Source of the DNA: JABMMZ01 sp040403495
Lineage (GTDB): Bacteria > Bacteroidota > Bacteroidia > NS11-12g > UBA955
Length of the DNA: 64,000 nucleotides
Reading direction: 5' to 3'
Assembly (NCBI GenBank): GCA_040403495.1
Contig: JBBAKM010000013.1
Coordinates: 15,773-79,772 of the forward strand
Part shown: positions 17,036 to 25,383 of the stretch, one piece after another
Position numbering within the stretch: position 1 is the stretch's first letter
Layout of the letters: the number at the start of each line of letters is the position of its first letter
Made by a program: the position numbers and the translations under genes
Notes under the pieces: model-generated
What the model was told of the DNA's origin: nothing
Databases searched by the model: none
Seen by the model: only the letters and a program-made list of their open reading frames with translations

Positions 17036-17989
17036 TTGGCTGAAAAAATAGTTTTAATCGAAAATTTTGACCCGCAAGAACTCCATGGGGTCAACAACAC
17101 CATCCTCAATAAAATTAAATTAATTTTTCCTAAATTAAAGATTATTGCCCGTGGAAATGAAATAAAAGCCATAGGTGAAGCGCAAGAAGTGGATGATTTT
17201 GTCTCTAAAATAGAGGTTTTAATTCAGTATATTGAACGCGGAAAAGGCCTTTCTGAATCGGTTTTGAATGAAATTTTGGGCAACCAAGAGGCGGGTGAAT
17301 CGGGAAATAGTAATCACACTTTTGCAAATGATGCACATACTATTTTACATGGCGTAAATGGCAAACCAATAAAAGCAAGAACAGCTAACCAAATTAAGTT
17401 AGTGCATGAAATTGATAAAAATGACATCGTATTTGCCCTTGGTCCCGCCGGAACAGGTAAAACTTATACAGCAGTTGCAGTAGCTGTTAAAGCGCTTAAA
17501 AATAAAGAAATAAAAAGGATTATTTTGACCCGTCCCGCAGTTGAGGCAGGCGAAAGTTTAGGTTTTTTGCCTGGGGATTTGAAGGAGAAAATCGACCCCT
17601 ATTTAAGACCTTTGTACGATGCTTTGGATGATATGATTCCGGCTGAAAAATTAAAGCAATATTTGGAAAACAGAACCATTGAAGTGGCTCCCTTAGCATT
17701 TATGAGAGGAAGAACGTTAGACAATTGTTTTGTTATTTTAGACGAGGCTCAAAACACCACAGATTCTCAAATCAAAATGTTTTTAACCAGAATGGGTCCG
17801 TCTGCCAAAGTTATTATTACAGGTGATATGAGTCAAGTGGATTTGCCCGCTAAACAAACATCGGGTTTGTTGAAAGCCACCAAAATACTTGCCAAAATTA
17901 AAGGAATTAGTATGGTGTTATTAACCGTTGAAGATGTTGTAAGGCATCGTTTGGTTAAAGAGATTATTAAAGCTTACGAACAAAACTAA
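17036..17989 (+). CDS. PhoH-family ATPase
   Basis: 317 aa. An N-terminal KH-like region (residues 1-75) is followed by a P-loop domain: Walker A GPAGTGKTYTA (about 139-149), a ...RPAVEAGESLGFLPGD segment, Walker B FVILDEAQNTT (about 238-248) and GDMSQVDLP. PhoH proteins are cytoplasmic NTPases linked to RNA metabolism and phosphate or stress response. The start is TTG: the in-frame codon two triplets upstream is TAA and there is no ATG near. A hairpin follows at 18018-18047. Confidence 0.93.
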   Translation: MAEKIVLIENFDPQELHGVNNTILNKIKLIFPKLKIIARGNEIKAIGEAQEVDDFVSKIEVLIQYIERGKGLSESVLNEILGNQEAGESGNSNHTFANDAHTILHGVNGKPIKARTANQIKLVHEIDKNDIVFALGPAGTGKTYTAVAVAVKALKNKEIKRIILTRPAVEAGESLGFLPGDLKEKIDPYLRPLYDALDDMIPAEKLKQYLENRTIEVAPLAFMRGRTLDNCFVILDEAQNTTDSQIKMFLTRMGPSAKVIITGDMSQVDLPAKQTSGLLKATKILAKIKGISMVLLTVEDVVRHRLVKEIIKAYEQN

Positions 17990-18017
17990 TGCGTTCTTTA
18001 AATAAGTAGATTAATAA

Positions 18018-18047
18018 AATGAATACCAGCATTCTATGGTATTCATT
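18018..18047. terminator. Strong hairpin after phoH, probable terminator
   Basis: AATGAATACCA (18018-18028) pairs perfectly with TGGTATTCATT (18037-18047) around an 8-base loop. There is no long T run afterwards (CTTAATGG), so termination is likely but not certain. Confidence 0.5.
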
Positions 18048-18115
18048 CTTAATGGAGTGTCTTAAAAATAAATGGGATGTTTATAAAAAAAAATAAATAA
18101 TAATAGGACTAATAT

Positions 18116-18123
18116 TATTTTTG
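18116..18123 (+). promoter_or_regulatory. -7 box for purC
   Basis: TATTTTTG ends 11 bases before the ATG at 18135. Confidence 0.5.
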
Positions 18124-18134
18124 TTTTTAAATCA

Positions 18135-19115
18135 ATGTTAAATTCATCATCAGCTAAAATGGAAAAAGGATTAATGGCAACAAATTTCTTTCTGAAAAAC
18201 CAAACGAGTTTTTACAGAGGGAAAGTAAGAGACGTCTATTCAATAGGTAACGAACATCTTGTAATGGTAGCATGCGACAGAATATCAGCATTTGATCATG
18301 TATTACCAAGAGCTATCCCACACAAAGGGGAGGTATTAACACAATTGGCGGCTTATTTTTTGGATGCCACTACGGATATTGTTCCAAATTGGAAAATTTC
18401 AACTCCTGATCCTAACGTAACACTAGGAATTAAGTGTGAAACTATACCGATTGAAATTGTGGTAAGAGGCTATTTATGTGGCCACGCTTGGCGTATTTAT
18501 AAAACAGGAGAAAGAATGATATGCGGCGTTAGAATGCCTGATGGTTTAAAGGAAAATGACAAATTTCCTGAACCTATTATCACTCCTGCAACCAAAAATT
18601 CAGAAGGTCACGATGAAGACATCAGCGTAAATGATATCATAGAAAAGAAAATCACTTCTAAGAAAAACATGGAAGCTATTTGTAAAATTTCTTTGAAATT
18701 ATACGAAAGAGGTGTTGCAATGGCAGCTGAACGTGGATTGATTTTGGTGGATACTAAATATGAATTTGGATTGCATAATAAATCAATTATGCTTATTGAT
18801 GAAGTTCATACACCTGATTCTAGCCGTTTCTTTTATCTTGATTCATACGATACATTGCAAAAGGCAGGTAAACCTCAAAAACAACTTTCAAAAGAATTTG
18901 TAAGAGAATGGTTGATGGAAAATGGATTCCAAGGATTAGAAGGACAAGTTGTGCCTGATATGACAGATGAGTTTGTAAATAGCGTTACAGAAAGATATAC
19001 AGAATTGTTTGAAGCAATGACTGGACGTACCTTTGTTGAACGTGATTACAATAAGGTTTTAGATACTATCGAAGAAAATATAAACAACGCTATTTCAACA
19101 ATACAACATTCATGA
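18135..19115 (+). CDS. purC: Phosphoribosylaminoimidazole-succinocarboxamide synthase (SAICAR synthetase)
   Basis: Joins aspartate to CAIR in de novo purine synthesis. 326 aa, the longer form usual in Bacteroidota and eukaryotes. Motifs: YRGKVRDVYSIG near the N-terminus, VVACDRISAFDHVLPR, PIEIVVRGYLCGHAWRIY, and LILVDTKYEFGLHNKSIMLIDEVHTPDSSRF. The first ATG fits the -7 box; later Met codons at 18159 or 18174 would trim a variable leader. The stop overlaps the ATG of the next gene (ATGA). Confidence 0.96.
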   Translation: MLNSSSAKMEKGLMATNFFLKNQTSFYRGKVRDVYSIGNEHLVMVACDRISAFDHVLPRAIPHKGEVLTQLAAYFLDATTDIVPNWKISTPDPNVTLGIKCETIPIEIVVRGYLCGHAWRIYKTGERMICGVRMPDGLKENDKFPEPIITPATKNSEGHDEDISVNDIIEKKITSKKNMEAICKISLKLYERGVAMAAERGLILVDTKYEFGLHNKSIMLIDEVHTPDSSRFFYLDSYDTLQKAGKPQKQLSKEFVREWLMENGFQGLEGQVVPDMTDEFVNSVTERYTELFEAMTGRTFVERDYNKVLDTIEENINNAISTIQHS

Positions 19116-20968
19116 GGTTATTATTCTTGTGTTTAACATTGCTATTTATAGTCAATGTTAACAACACGAATGCTCAAACAGTTAGTACACATTCGGGCAT
19201 TCATTACATAGGTAGTGGTAATTACACAGGCTACCGAAACAATATCAAAGATTCTGTATATTTTTCAGCGCCAATGGGCATTGCTGTAGATACTACAGGA
19301 AGGGTTTATGTGTCTAATGAACACAACATTTTTTGGTTGAATGGTAACACTGCCTATTTGGCTGCAGGTTATAGTTTAGACCCAACCACTGCTGGAGCTG
19401 CTGATAGTAAAGATTTTGCAGGAAGTGTCGCCCGTTTTGCCCGTCCTGCAGGTTTGGCTGTCAACCCATCAACTAATGAGTTAATTGTAGCCGATTTGGA
19501 AAATAATCAAATCAGAAAGGTTGAAAAATTTATCAATTTGTCAACCCAACAACAGGTAAATACGCTTGCAGGTGTTCGTTATTTTTCGGGGGCCAACCAT
19601 GCCGATGGCGCAACAAGCACTTCTCGTTTTTCTGGTCCCGCAGATGTTGCTGTGGCAAGTAATGGCGATATTTATGTGGCTGACAGAAACAACCATTGCA
19701 TTCGTAAAATTGTAGGAAATACCGTTACTACTATTGCTGGTAAAGCTGGTGTTTCTGGAAAGACCAATGGAAATGGAACAAATGCAAGATTTGCTGCACC
19801 ATACGCTGTGTTTTTAGACGGAAACTCACTTTTAGTTGCTGATTATGGTAACAGTGCCATCCGAAAAATCAATTTATCAACCAATGATGTAACAGATTTT
19901 ATTACTTCAGGCTTGTTTGGTCCTAAAGACATTTGTAAAGTTGGAAATGCCTACTTCATCGCTGAAGCCCTTTGTATTAAAAAGTTTGAAAGTAGTGTTT
20001 TGAGCCTTTATGTGGGCAATGCCAATGTTAATGGTTACATCAATGACGCCGGAACTGCTGCCCGATTCGAAGATATTTCTTCTATCGTTTATCACCCTAA
20101 ACAAAATCTAATTTATGTGGTGGATATGGGCAATAATGTTGTAAGAACGGTGAGCCCAAATTTAAAACCAATTGCAAATTTTACAGCCTCTACAACCAGT
20201 GCAACTCGTGGACAAACTATCATTTTGTCAAGCACTTCAACCAATATTCCAACTGCTTTTAAATGGTCTATAAACCCATCTTCAACATACACTTTACTCA
20301 ATAACTCAACTTTAAATGACAGTATTGTCTATATCTCATTTGGACAAACTGGAACATATACTGTGAAATTATTAGTTTCAAATAGTTCTGGTTCTGACTC
20401 ATTAACTAAAAATAATTATTTAGCGATCAGTTCTGTTACCGCTATCCCCGTGGCTAACTTCTCAGTAAGTAAGTCTTCACCCGCATTAAATGAAACCATT
20501 GATTTGATTGACTTGTCAGCAAATGGTCCCACTTCATGGAAATGGGTCATTACTCCTGCAACCTACCAATGGATGAACGGTACTGACTCTTCCTCTCAAT
20601 TCCCAAAAGTGAAATTTACAGCAGATGGTCAGTACACTATCGCTTTGTCTGCAACCAATGTTCAAGGCACACACTCTGTGCAAAAACCCAATATTGTAAC
20701 AGTAGCGCCTTCGAATGTTAATGCAATCAATAAGTCGATTTTTACACGTATTTATCCAAATCCTAGTTCTGATAATGTAACTGTAATAAGCAACGAAACG
20801 ATAAACTACATTGCGATTTATAATTTAAAAGGTCAATTACTATTTGAAGAATTTTCAAACACGAATTTGATCAATATCAATGTAGCAGAATTGGAAAATG
20901 GGTATTACTATGCCGTTTTAAAAACTCAAAATGGTATTGTTACTCATAAGTTATCAGTGCAACATTAA
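19112..20968 (+). CDS. Secreted NHL-repeat/PKD protein with T9SS type A sorting domain
   Basis: 618 aa. Signal peptide MRLLFLCLTLLFIVNVNNTNAQ; NHL beta-propeller repeats over about residues 50-345 (recurrent ARFxxPxGLAVxxxxxELIVADxxNNQIRKV units, for example IYVADRNNHCIRKI); two PKD domains (about 350-450 and 450-535); and a type A sorting domain (IYPNPSSDNVTVISN ... ENGYYYAVLKT). It should be exported by T9SS and displayed on the surface. NHL/PKD proteins usually bind other proteins or glycans. It starts within the purC stop codon (4-bp overlap), an odd partnership for a purine enzyme and probably fortuitous. Confidence 0.9.
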   Translation: MRLLFLCLTLLFIVNVNNTNAQTVSTHSGIHYIGSGNYTGYRNNIKDSVYFSAPMGIAVDTTGRVYVSNEHNIFWLNGNTAYLAAGYSLDPTTAGAADSKDFAGSVARFARPAGLAVNPSTNELIVADLENNQIRKVEKFINLSTQQQVNTLAGVRYFSGANHADGATSTSRFSGPADVAVASNGDIYVADRNNHCIRKIVGNTVTTIAGKAGVSGKTNGNGTNARFAAPYAVFLDGNSLLVADYGNSAIRKINLSTNDVTDFITSGLFGPKDICKVGNAYFIAEALCIKKFESSVLSLYVGNANVNGYINDAGTAARFEDISSIVYHPKQNLIYVVDMGNNVVRTVSPNLKPIANFTASTTSATRGQTIILSSTSTNIPTAFKWSINPSSTYTLLNNSTLNDSIVYISFGQTGTYTVKLLVSNSSGSDSLTKNNYLAISSVTAIPVANFSVSKSSPALNETIDLIDLSANGPTSWKWVITPATYQWMNGTDSSSQFPKVKFTADGQYTIALSATNVQGTHSVQKPNIVTVAPSNVNAINKSIFTRIYPNPSSDNVTVISNETINYIAIYNLKGQLLFEEFSNTNLININVAELENGYYYAVLKTQNGIVTHKLSVQH

Positions 20969-20992
20969 TAGATTTATAAACTAAAACACACT

Positions 20993-22678
20993 TTGAATCA
21001 AACAAAAGCACTAGCTGTTTTAAAATCAGGAAAAAACGTTTTTTTAACAGGTTCTGCAGGGGCAGGAAAAACCTATGTACTTAATCAATACATTCAGTAT
21101 TTAAAAGAACATAAAGTGCCTGTTGCTATTACGGCATCTACAGGAATTGCCGCAACTCACATGAACGGAATGACGATTCATGCTTGGTCTGGCATTGGGG
21201 TTAAAGATTACTTAAATGAAGCCGATTTGATGAGTTTAAGTAACCGCAAATATTTAAGAGACAAAATGGAAGCTGTCAAAGTATTAATTATTGATGAAAT
21301 ATCAATGTTACACAAGCGACAGTTGGATTTGGTTAACAAAGTATTGAAGTTTTTTAAATCTAACGAGTTGCCATTTGGTGGGATTCAAGTAATATTGGCA
21401 GGTGATTTTTTTCAGTTGCCTCCCGTGGGTTCTGATGCTGAACCCAATAAAGAAAAATTCGCTTTTATGTCGGAAGCGTGGAAAGAAACGCAATTTCAAT
21501 GTTGTTACTTAACTGAACAATTTAGGCAATCTGACAATCAGTTGAATGAAATTCTGAACGAAATTAGGTCAGGTTTTGTTTCAGACGATAGTATCGACTT
21601 GCTCAATCAAGCCTTAATTAACAAAAGTGCTTCTTCATTTCCAACGAAATTATATACCCATAATTTTGATGTTGACAAAGAGAATAGGTCGCAATTAGCG
21701 GCATTATTCAGTGAAACTAAATTGTTTACAGCAACTAGCAAAGGTTCTGATAATTTGGTGGAAATGCTCAAAAAATCGGTTCTTACAGATGAAGAACTTA
21801 AGCTGAAAATTGGTTCAAAAGTGATGTTTATTAAAAACAATTATGACAAGAACTACATGAACGGCACTTTGGGAGAAGTTACAGGATACAGTGACAATGG
21901 ATTTCCTTTGGTTAAAGTTACGTCAGGAGAAGTTATAGAAGCGGAACCTGAGGAATGGAAAATTGAAGATGAAAAAGGAAAAACTTTAGCACTGTTTAAT
22001 CAAGTGCCTTTGCGCTTGGCATGGGCTATTACAGTTCATAAAAGTCAAGGAATGACCTTGGATGCTGCTGAGATTGACTTAAGAAAAACCTTTGAAAAAG
22101 GACAAGGCTATGTGGCTTTAAGTAGATTGAAAACACTTGAAAGTTTGGTGCTTTTAGGGTTTAATGAGACTGCAATAATGGTGGATGAGTTGGCTTTAAG
22201 GGCAGATGCAAGGTTTCGTGAATTGTCAGGGATGTTAGATGATAACACCAATTTGGAAGAACTCGAAAAGCAATTTGTTCCTTTTATTGACCGTAGTGGA
22301 GGTATTTCCGACTTGAACGAGTTAAAGAAAATAAAAGCCAAAGAGAAGTTTAAACAATCTAAAAAAACAACTTACCAAATAACCGCTGAATTGATTGAAA
22401 ATGGTTTAGATTTGAATCAAATAGCAGAAGAACGAGGTCTCAGCGTGGATTCAATAATAGGACATTTAGTAAAACTGAGTGAAACACAACCTGAAATTTC
22501 TTTAGAACGTTTCAGACCAGATCCTTTTATGTTGTTAGAAATAAAAGAAGCCGTAGATTTGTTGGCTCAAAAAGGACAAATCAATAAACAAAAAATACAA
22601 TTAGCCCCATTGTATAGCCATTTCAAAAATAAATGGAGTTACGGGGATATCAAACTTGCCTTATTATATATCAATTAA
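20993..22678 (+). CDS. PIF1-like/RecD2-type SF1 DNA helicase with C-terminal HTH
   Basis: 561 aa. Walker A GSAGAGKTY (about residues 19-27), TGIAATHMNGMTIHAWSGIG, Walker B LIIDEISML (about 98-106), GDFFQLPPVG, and the C-terminal helicase motif TVHKSQGMTLDAAEIDL plus YVALSRLKTL. The last 120 residues form a helix-turn-helix domain (TYQITAELIENGLDLNQIAEERGLSVDSIIGHL) found at the end of many bacterial PIF1-like and RecQ proteins. Cytoplasmic; probably unwinds DNA in repair. The start codon is TTG: upstream in-frame stops exclude an ATG and the N-terminus is family-like. Confidence 0.9.
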   Translation: MNQTKALAVLKSGKNVFLTGSAGAGKTYVLNQYIQYLKEHKVPVAITASTGIAATHMNGMTIHAWSGIGVKDYLNEADLMSLSNRKYLRDKMEAVKVLIIDEISMLHKRQLDLVNKVLKFFKSNELPFGGIQVILAGDFFQLPPVGSDAEPNKEKFAFMSEAWKETQFQCCYLTEQFRQSDNQLNEILNEIRSGFVSDDSIDLLNQALINKSASSFPTKLYTHNFDVDKENRSQLAALFSETKLFTATSKGSDNLVEMLKKSVLTDEELKLKIGSKVMFIKNNYDKNYMNGTLGEVTGYSDNGFPLVKVTSGEVIEAEPEEWKIEDEKGKTLALFNQVPLRLAWAITVHKSQGMTLDAAEIDLRKTFEKGQGYVALSRLKTLESLVLLGFNETAIMVDELALRADARFRELSGMLDDNTNLEELEKQFVPFIDRSGGISDLNELKKIKAKEKFKQSKKTTYQITAELIENGLDLNQIAEERGLSVDSIIGHLVKLSETQPEISLERFRPDPFMLLEIKEAVDLLAQKGQINKQKIQLAPLYSHFKNKWSYGDIKLALLYIN

Positions 22679-22693
22679 TACCAACTTAAATTT

Positions 22694-23404
22694 ATGTTAG
22701 AAATTATAGTACCACTTGCCACCTTAATCTCATTAGAGGTTATCTTAGGGATTGACAACATCATTTTCATTTCAATTTTATCGGATAAATTACCCAAAGA
22801 ACAACGTCCCAAACTTAGAAAATTAGGTATTTTTCTTGCCATGTTCTTGCGTCTAGCTTTGTTAGCTGTTGTTGCATGGATAATGAAACTTGATAAGCCG
22901 TTATTTACGGTACTTGAAAATCAAATATCGGGTAAAGATATTATTTTATTAGTAGGAGGGACTTTCTTGCTTTATAAAAGTACGGTTGAAATTTACCACA
23001 AAACAGAACATGCTGAGGAAGCAAAAAAAGACAGTAAACCTGCTGTGTTTCGCGATTTATTGATACAAATACTTTTGCTCGACATGGTTTTTTCAATCGA
23101 TTCAATTATAACAGCAGTTGGATTGGTTAAAGAATTATGGATTATGTACACAGCGGTTGTAGTGTCTGTAATTATTATGTTTTTTGCTGCCAAACCAATT
23201 AGTAACTTTATCTCCAAGCACCCTTCATTTAAAGTTTTGGCATTGTCATTTTTATTGATGATTGGTTTAACCCTAATTGCCGAAGGTTTGGAAGTGCATG
23301 TACCAAAAGGATATGTTTATTTTGCGATGTTCTTTTCGTTTTTAGTGAATGTTATTCAATTGAAAACAACTCCAAAATCTAAAGAAAGTCCAGTTAAGGA
23401 GTAA
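22694..23404 (+). CDS. TerC-family integral membrane protein
   Basis: 236 aa with about seven membrane helices. Acidic motifs typical of TerC lie in helix 1-2 (LEVILGIDNIIFISIL) and again in helix 4-5 (LLDMVFSIDSIITAVGLV). The family is linked to tellurite resistance and metal (Mn/Ca) export or metal loading of exported proteins. It follows the helicase by 15 bases, same strand. It converges with and overlaps the pentapeptide gene by 11 bases. Confidence 0.93.
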   Translation: MLEIIVPLATLISLEVILGIDNIIFISILSDKLPKEQRPKLRKLGIFLAMFLRLALLAVVAWIMKLDKPLFTVLENQISGKDIILLVGGTFLLYKSTVEIYHKTEHAEEAKKDSKPAVFRDLLIQILLLDMVFSIDSIITAVGLVKELWIMYTAVVVSVIIMFFAAKPISNFISKHPSFKVLALSFLLMIGLTLIAEGLEVHVPKGYVYFAMFFSFLVNVIQLKTTPKSKESPVKE

Positions 23405-23957
23405 TAATTATTCCTAAGTTTTGTACCAATCCTATCAAATTGTCTCTTGTAAACTTAGCTCTCCTTACTTTATTAGTTGTAGGATTGATGTTGAAATTTA
23501 AGGCATTTGTAAAATCGTTTTTTTCTAAATTTGTTTGGTCAAACTGAGCGTTACTTAGGTCGCAATTATCAAATATTGAACCTGTTAAATCGGCTGAAGT
23601 GAAATCTACTTCAACCATAGAACATTCATTAAACATTGTGTTTTTGGCTTTTATTTTGTAAAAAGAGGAGTGATTGAGAATGCATTTTTTGAAAATCATG
23701 GAAGTGCCAAACTCCTGACATTGTTCAAATCTTAATCCAAGAAGTTTACATTCATTGAATTCTATGTTTCTAAAACTTGAGTTTACAAGTTGTACTAGAC
23801 TAAAATTACAATGGCTAAATTGACAGTCGAAAAAACGATAATTGTTAAGGGAGTAGTTGCTAAAATCAATTAATTGAAAATGGCAGTTTTCAAATTCTGC
23901 TGCTTGAACTGAGGGCAAAGAATCTAAATGGTAAGTTTGGTCAATATATAATTCCAT
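23394..23957 (-). CDS. Pentapeptide-repeat protein
   Basis: 187 aa made almost entirely of A(D/N)LxX-type quintets: for example NCHFQLIDFSNYSLNNYRFF, QFSHCNFSLVQLVNS and VDFTSADLTGSIFDNCDLSNAQFD. These fold as a right-handed quadrilateral beta-helix. Such proteins can mimic DNA (QnrB/MfpA type) but most have no known role. No signal peptide, so cytoplasmic. It lies 23 bases after the membrane-protein gene at 24307, same strand, probably one transcript. Confidence 0.9.
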   Translation of the reverse strand: MELYIDQTYHLDSLPSVQAAEFENCHFQLIDFSNYSLNNYRFFDCQFSHCNFSLVQLVNSSFRNIEFNECKLLGLRFEQCQEFGTSMIFKKCILNHSSFYKIKAKNTMFNECSMVEVDFTSADLTGSIFDNCDLSNAQFDQTNLEKNDFTNALNFNINPTTNKVRRAKFTRDNLIGLVQNLGIIITP

Positions 23958-23980
23958 GTTAGCTGTATAAAACGAGTTAA

Positions 23981-24307
23981 CTATATTATTTCAGTGCCAA
24001 TATAAAGACAGGTATAATAAAAAACCAAAGAAACCAGAGCCCACAGTAAAAGGAAAACTTCTTTTTTGATAGGATTAAACCAGCTTTCTTTTCGTCTTGT
24101 TTTGTAAATAGAATAAATGAGTAATACAAAAGACAATGGAGCAATAAAAAAAATAGTAGTCACCGCGGATATAAGGTAAAAGTAACCAATGACAGGAGCA
24201 AAAGAAATAAAGAGAAGAGCTAATCCAATAAGGCCATTAGAGAAAATAGTAATCCTTAAGATTTGTCTAATTATTTTTTTAAAAAAGGTTGCAGTTTCTA
24301 GATTCAT
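23981..24307 (-). CDS. Small multi-pass membrane protein, unknown
   Basis: 108 aa with three hydrophobic segments (about residues 18-38, 42-68 and 83-104) separated by a basic loop (YKTRRKESWFNPIKK). No family recognised. The compact helical profile suggests an inner-membrane protein. Its neighbour downstream on the same strand is the pentapeptide protein. Confidence 0.65.
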   Translation of the reverse strand: MNLETATFFKKIIRQILRITIFSNGLIGLALLFISFAPVIGYFYLISAVTTIFFIAPLSFVLLIYSIYKTRRKESWFNPIKKEVFLLLWALVSLVFYYTCLYIGTEII

Positions 24308-24665
24308 ATTGACAAAGTGGCAATCTAATTGTTTTTTTATTAAAACTCATGTTTTTTGATTTTTAATTATTTGTTAAAACTCATACAATAATGCCAAAAA
24401 AATAACAAATCCATTCAACATTGATTATCGAAACAAAAACATTCTTTTTGCTATAACTTATGAAAAATAAGGTTTGAATATTTAGTGGTTTCATTAAATG
24501 ATAGCATCTCTTTTAAGTGTTATTCTTTTTTTAGAAAAAACTATAAAATGTATTGTAATAAGAGTTGTTAAATGTATTGTTTCTTCCGCCACCCTCAAAT
24601 AACCAAAAGCCTACAGGTTTTTTATTTTCTGTAGGCTTTTGGTTAACCCTGTTTGATAAGGATAG
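24308..24665. other. Intergenic region with terminator
   Basis: 358 bases, AT-rich. Apart from the strong hairpin at 24597-24648 I see no ORF, tRNA or repeat. Confidence 0.6.
24597..24648. terminator. Long bidirectional hairpin terminator
   Basis: AACCAAAAGCCTACAG (24601-24616) pairs with CTGTAGGCTTTTGGTT (24629-24644), a perfect 16-bp stem. AAAAGCCT...AGGCTTTT gives A and T tracts on either side of the GC-rich core, as in intrinsic terminators. It lies downstream of the minus-strand lipoprotein gene. Confidence 0.75.
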
Positions 24666-25070
24666 TTATTGCTTAATTAAGTGAATCTCTCTTTTACTAG
24701 ATCTAAATATGAATACAAACCACATCTCATTGTTTGTTAATCTTCTAATTTTACATGATGTAGAATATCCAAATTCTGTATCTGTCAAAAATATTAACTC
24801 TCTTTTAATGTCAAAAGACCATGTGCCAATTTCATTGTATGTTGCTGCTTGATATTCGTAATTGCCATCCTTTTTAAATATCCATTTAATGTTCTTTTCA
24901 TCGGGAGTTAAGGGGGTATCTTCGTCATTAATAAATAATTTTTCCATTTTCCATTCTCCAACTACTCGGGCTTTTTTTGTTCTTAATGATATTCCCGGAC
25001 CTTCTTCATACTTTTTGCAAGAACTGAAAATTAAAGTCAAACAAATTAAGGTAAATAATGATTTTTTCAT
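24666..25070 (-). CDS. Lipocalin-like lipoprotein
   Basis: 134 aa starting MKKSLFTLICLTLIFSSCKKYEEGP, a lipoprotein signal with lipobox LIFSSC. The mature part contains VVGEWKMEKLFINDED, IKWIFKKDGNYEYQA, IGTWSFDIKRELIFLTD and ends REIHLIKQ, the beta-strand pattern of lipocalin-like domains common in Bacteroidota. I chose ATG 25070 over a start 48 bases upstream because the lipoprotein signal begins here and a TATTTTTG box lies 23 bases before it. Ligand unknown. Confidence 0.78.
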   Translation of the reverse strand: MKKSLFTLICLTLIFSSCKKYEEGPGISLRTKKARVVGEWKMEKLFINDEDTPLTPDEKNIKWIFKKDGNYEYQAATYNEIGTWSFDIKRELIFLTDTEFGYSTSCKIRRLTNNEMWFVFIFRSSKREIHLIKQ

Positions 25071-25093
25071 AATAATAGTTGTGTATATAAACA

Positions 25094-25101
25094 CAAAAAT
25101 A
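25094..25101 (-). promoter_or_regulatory. -7 box for the lipocalin-like lipoprotein
   Basis: The minus strand reads TATTTTTG, 23 bases before ATG 25070. Confidence 0.45.
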
Positions 25102-25354
25102 GAAATTATTAATGACAAAATAACTTCTTGTAAAGATTTTATTTTATGTGTTTTAAGTTACTGTAATGCGTTTTATTGCTTGTAGATATCAAGAATCAAC
25201 ATCCTATTAATTGTTTTAATTTGATTTTAAACGAATTAACTCAATTTGACGAATTGATTTTTTTCCTTTGTTTAGATTAAAAAATACTTAGTTATATTTT
25301 AAAAGGACATTCCACCTTACTTAAACAATTCAATAATAAATCCCAAAAAACGTA

Positions 25355-25362
25355 TAGTTTTG
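25355..25362 (+). promoter_or_regulatory. -7 box for the aldehyde dehydrogenase operon
   Basis: TAGTTTTG matches TAnnTTTG, 21 bases before the ATG at 25384. Confidence 0.5.
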
Positions 25363-25383
25363 CAGTAACGTTATTCAATACCT

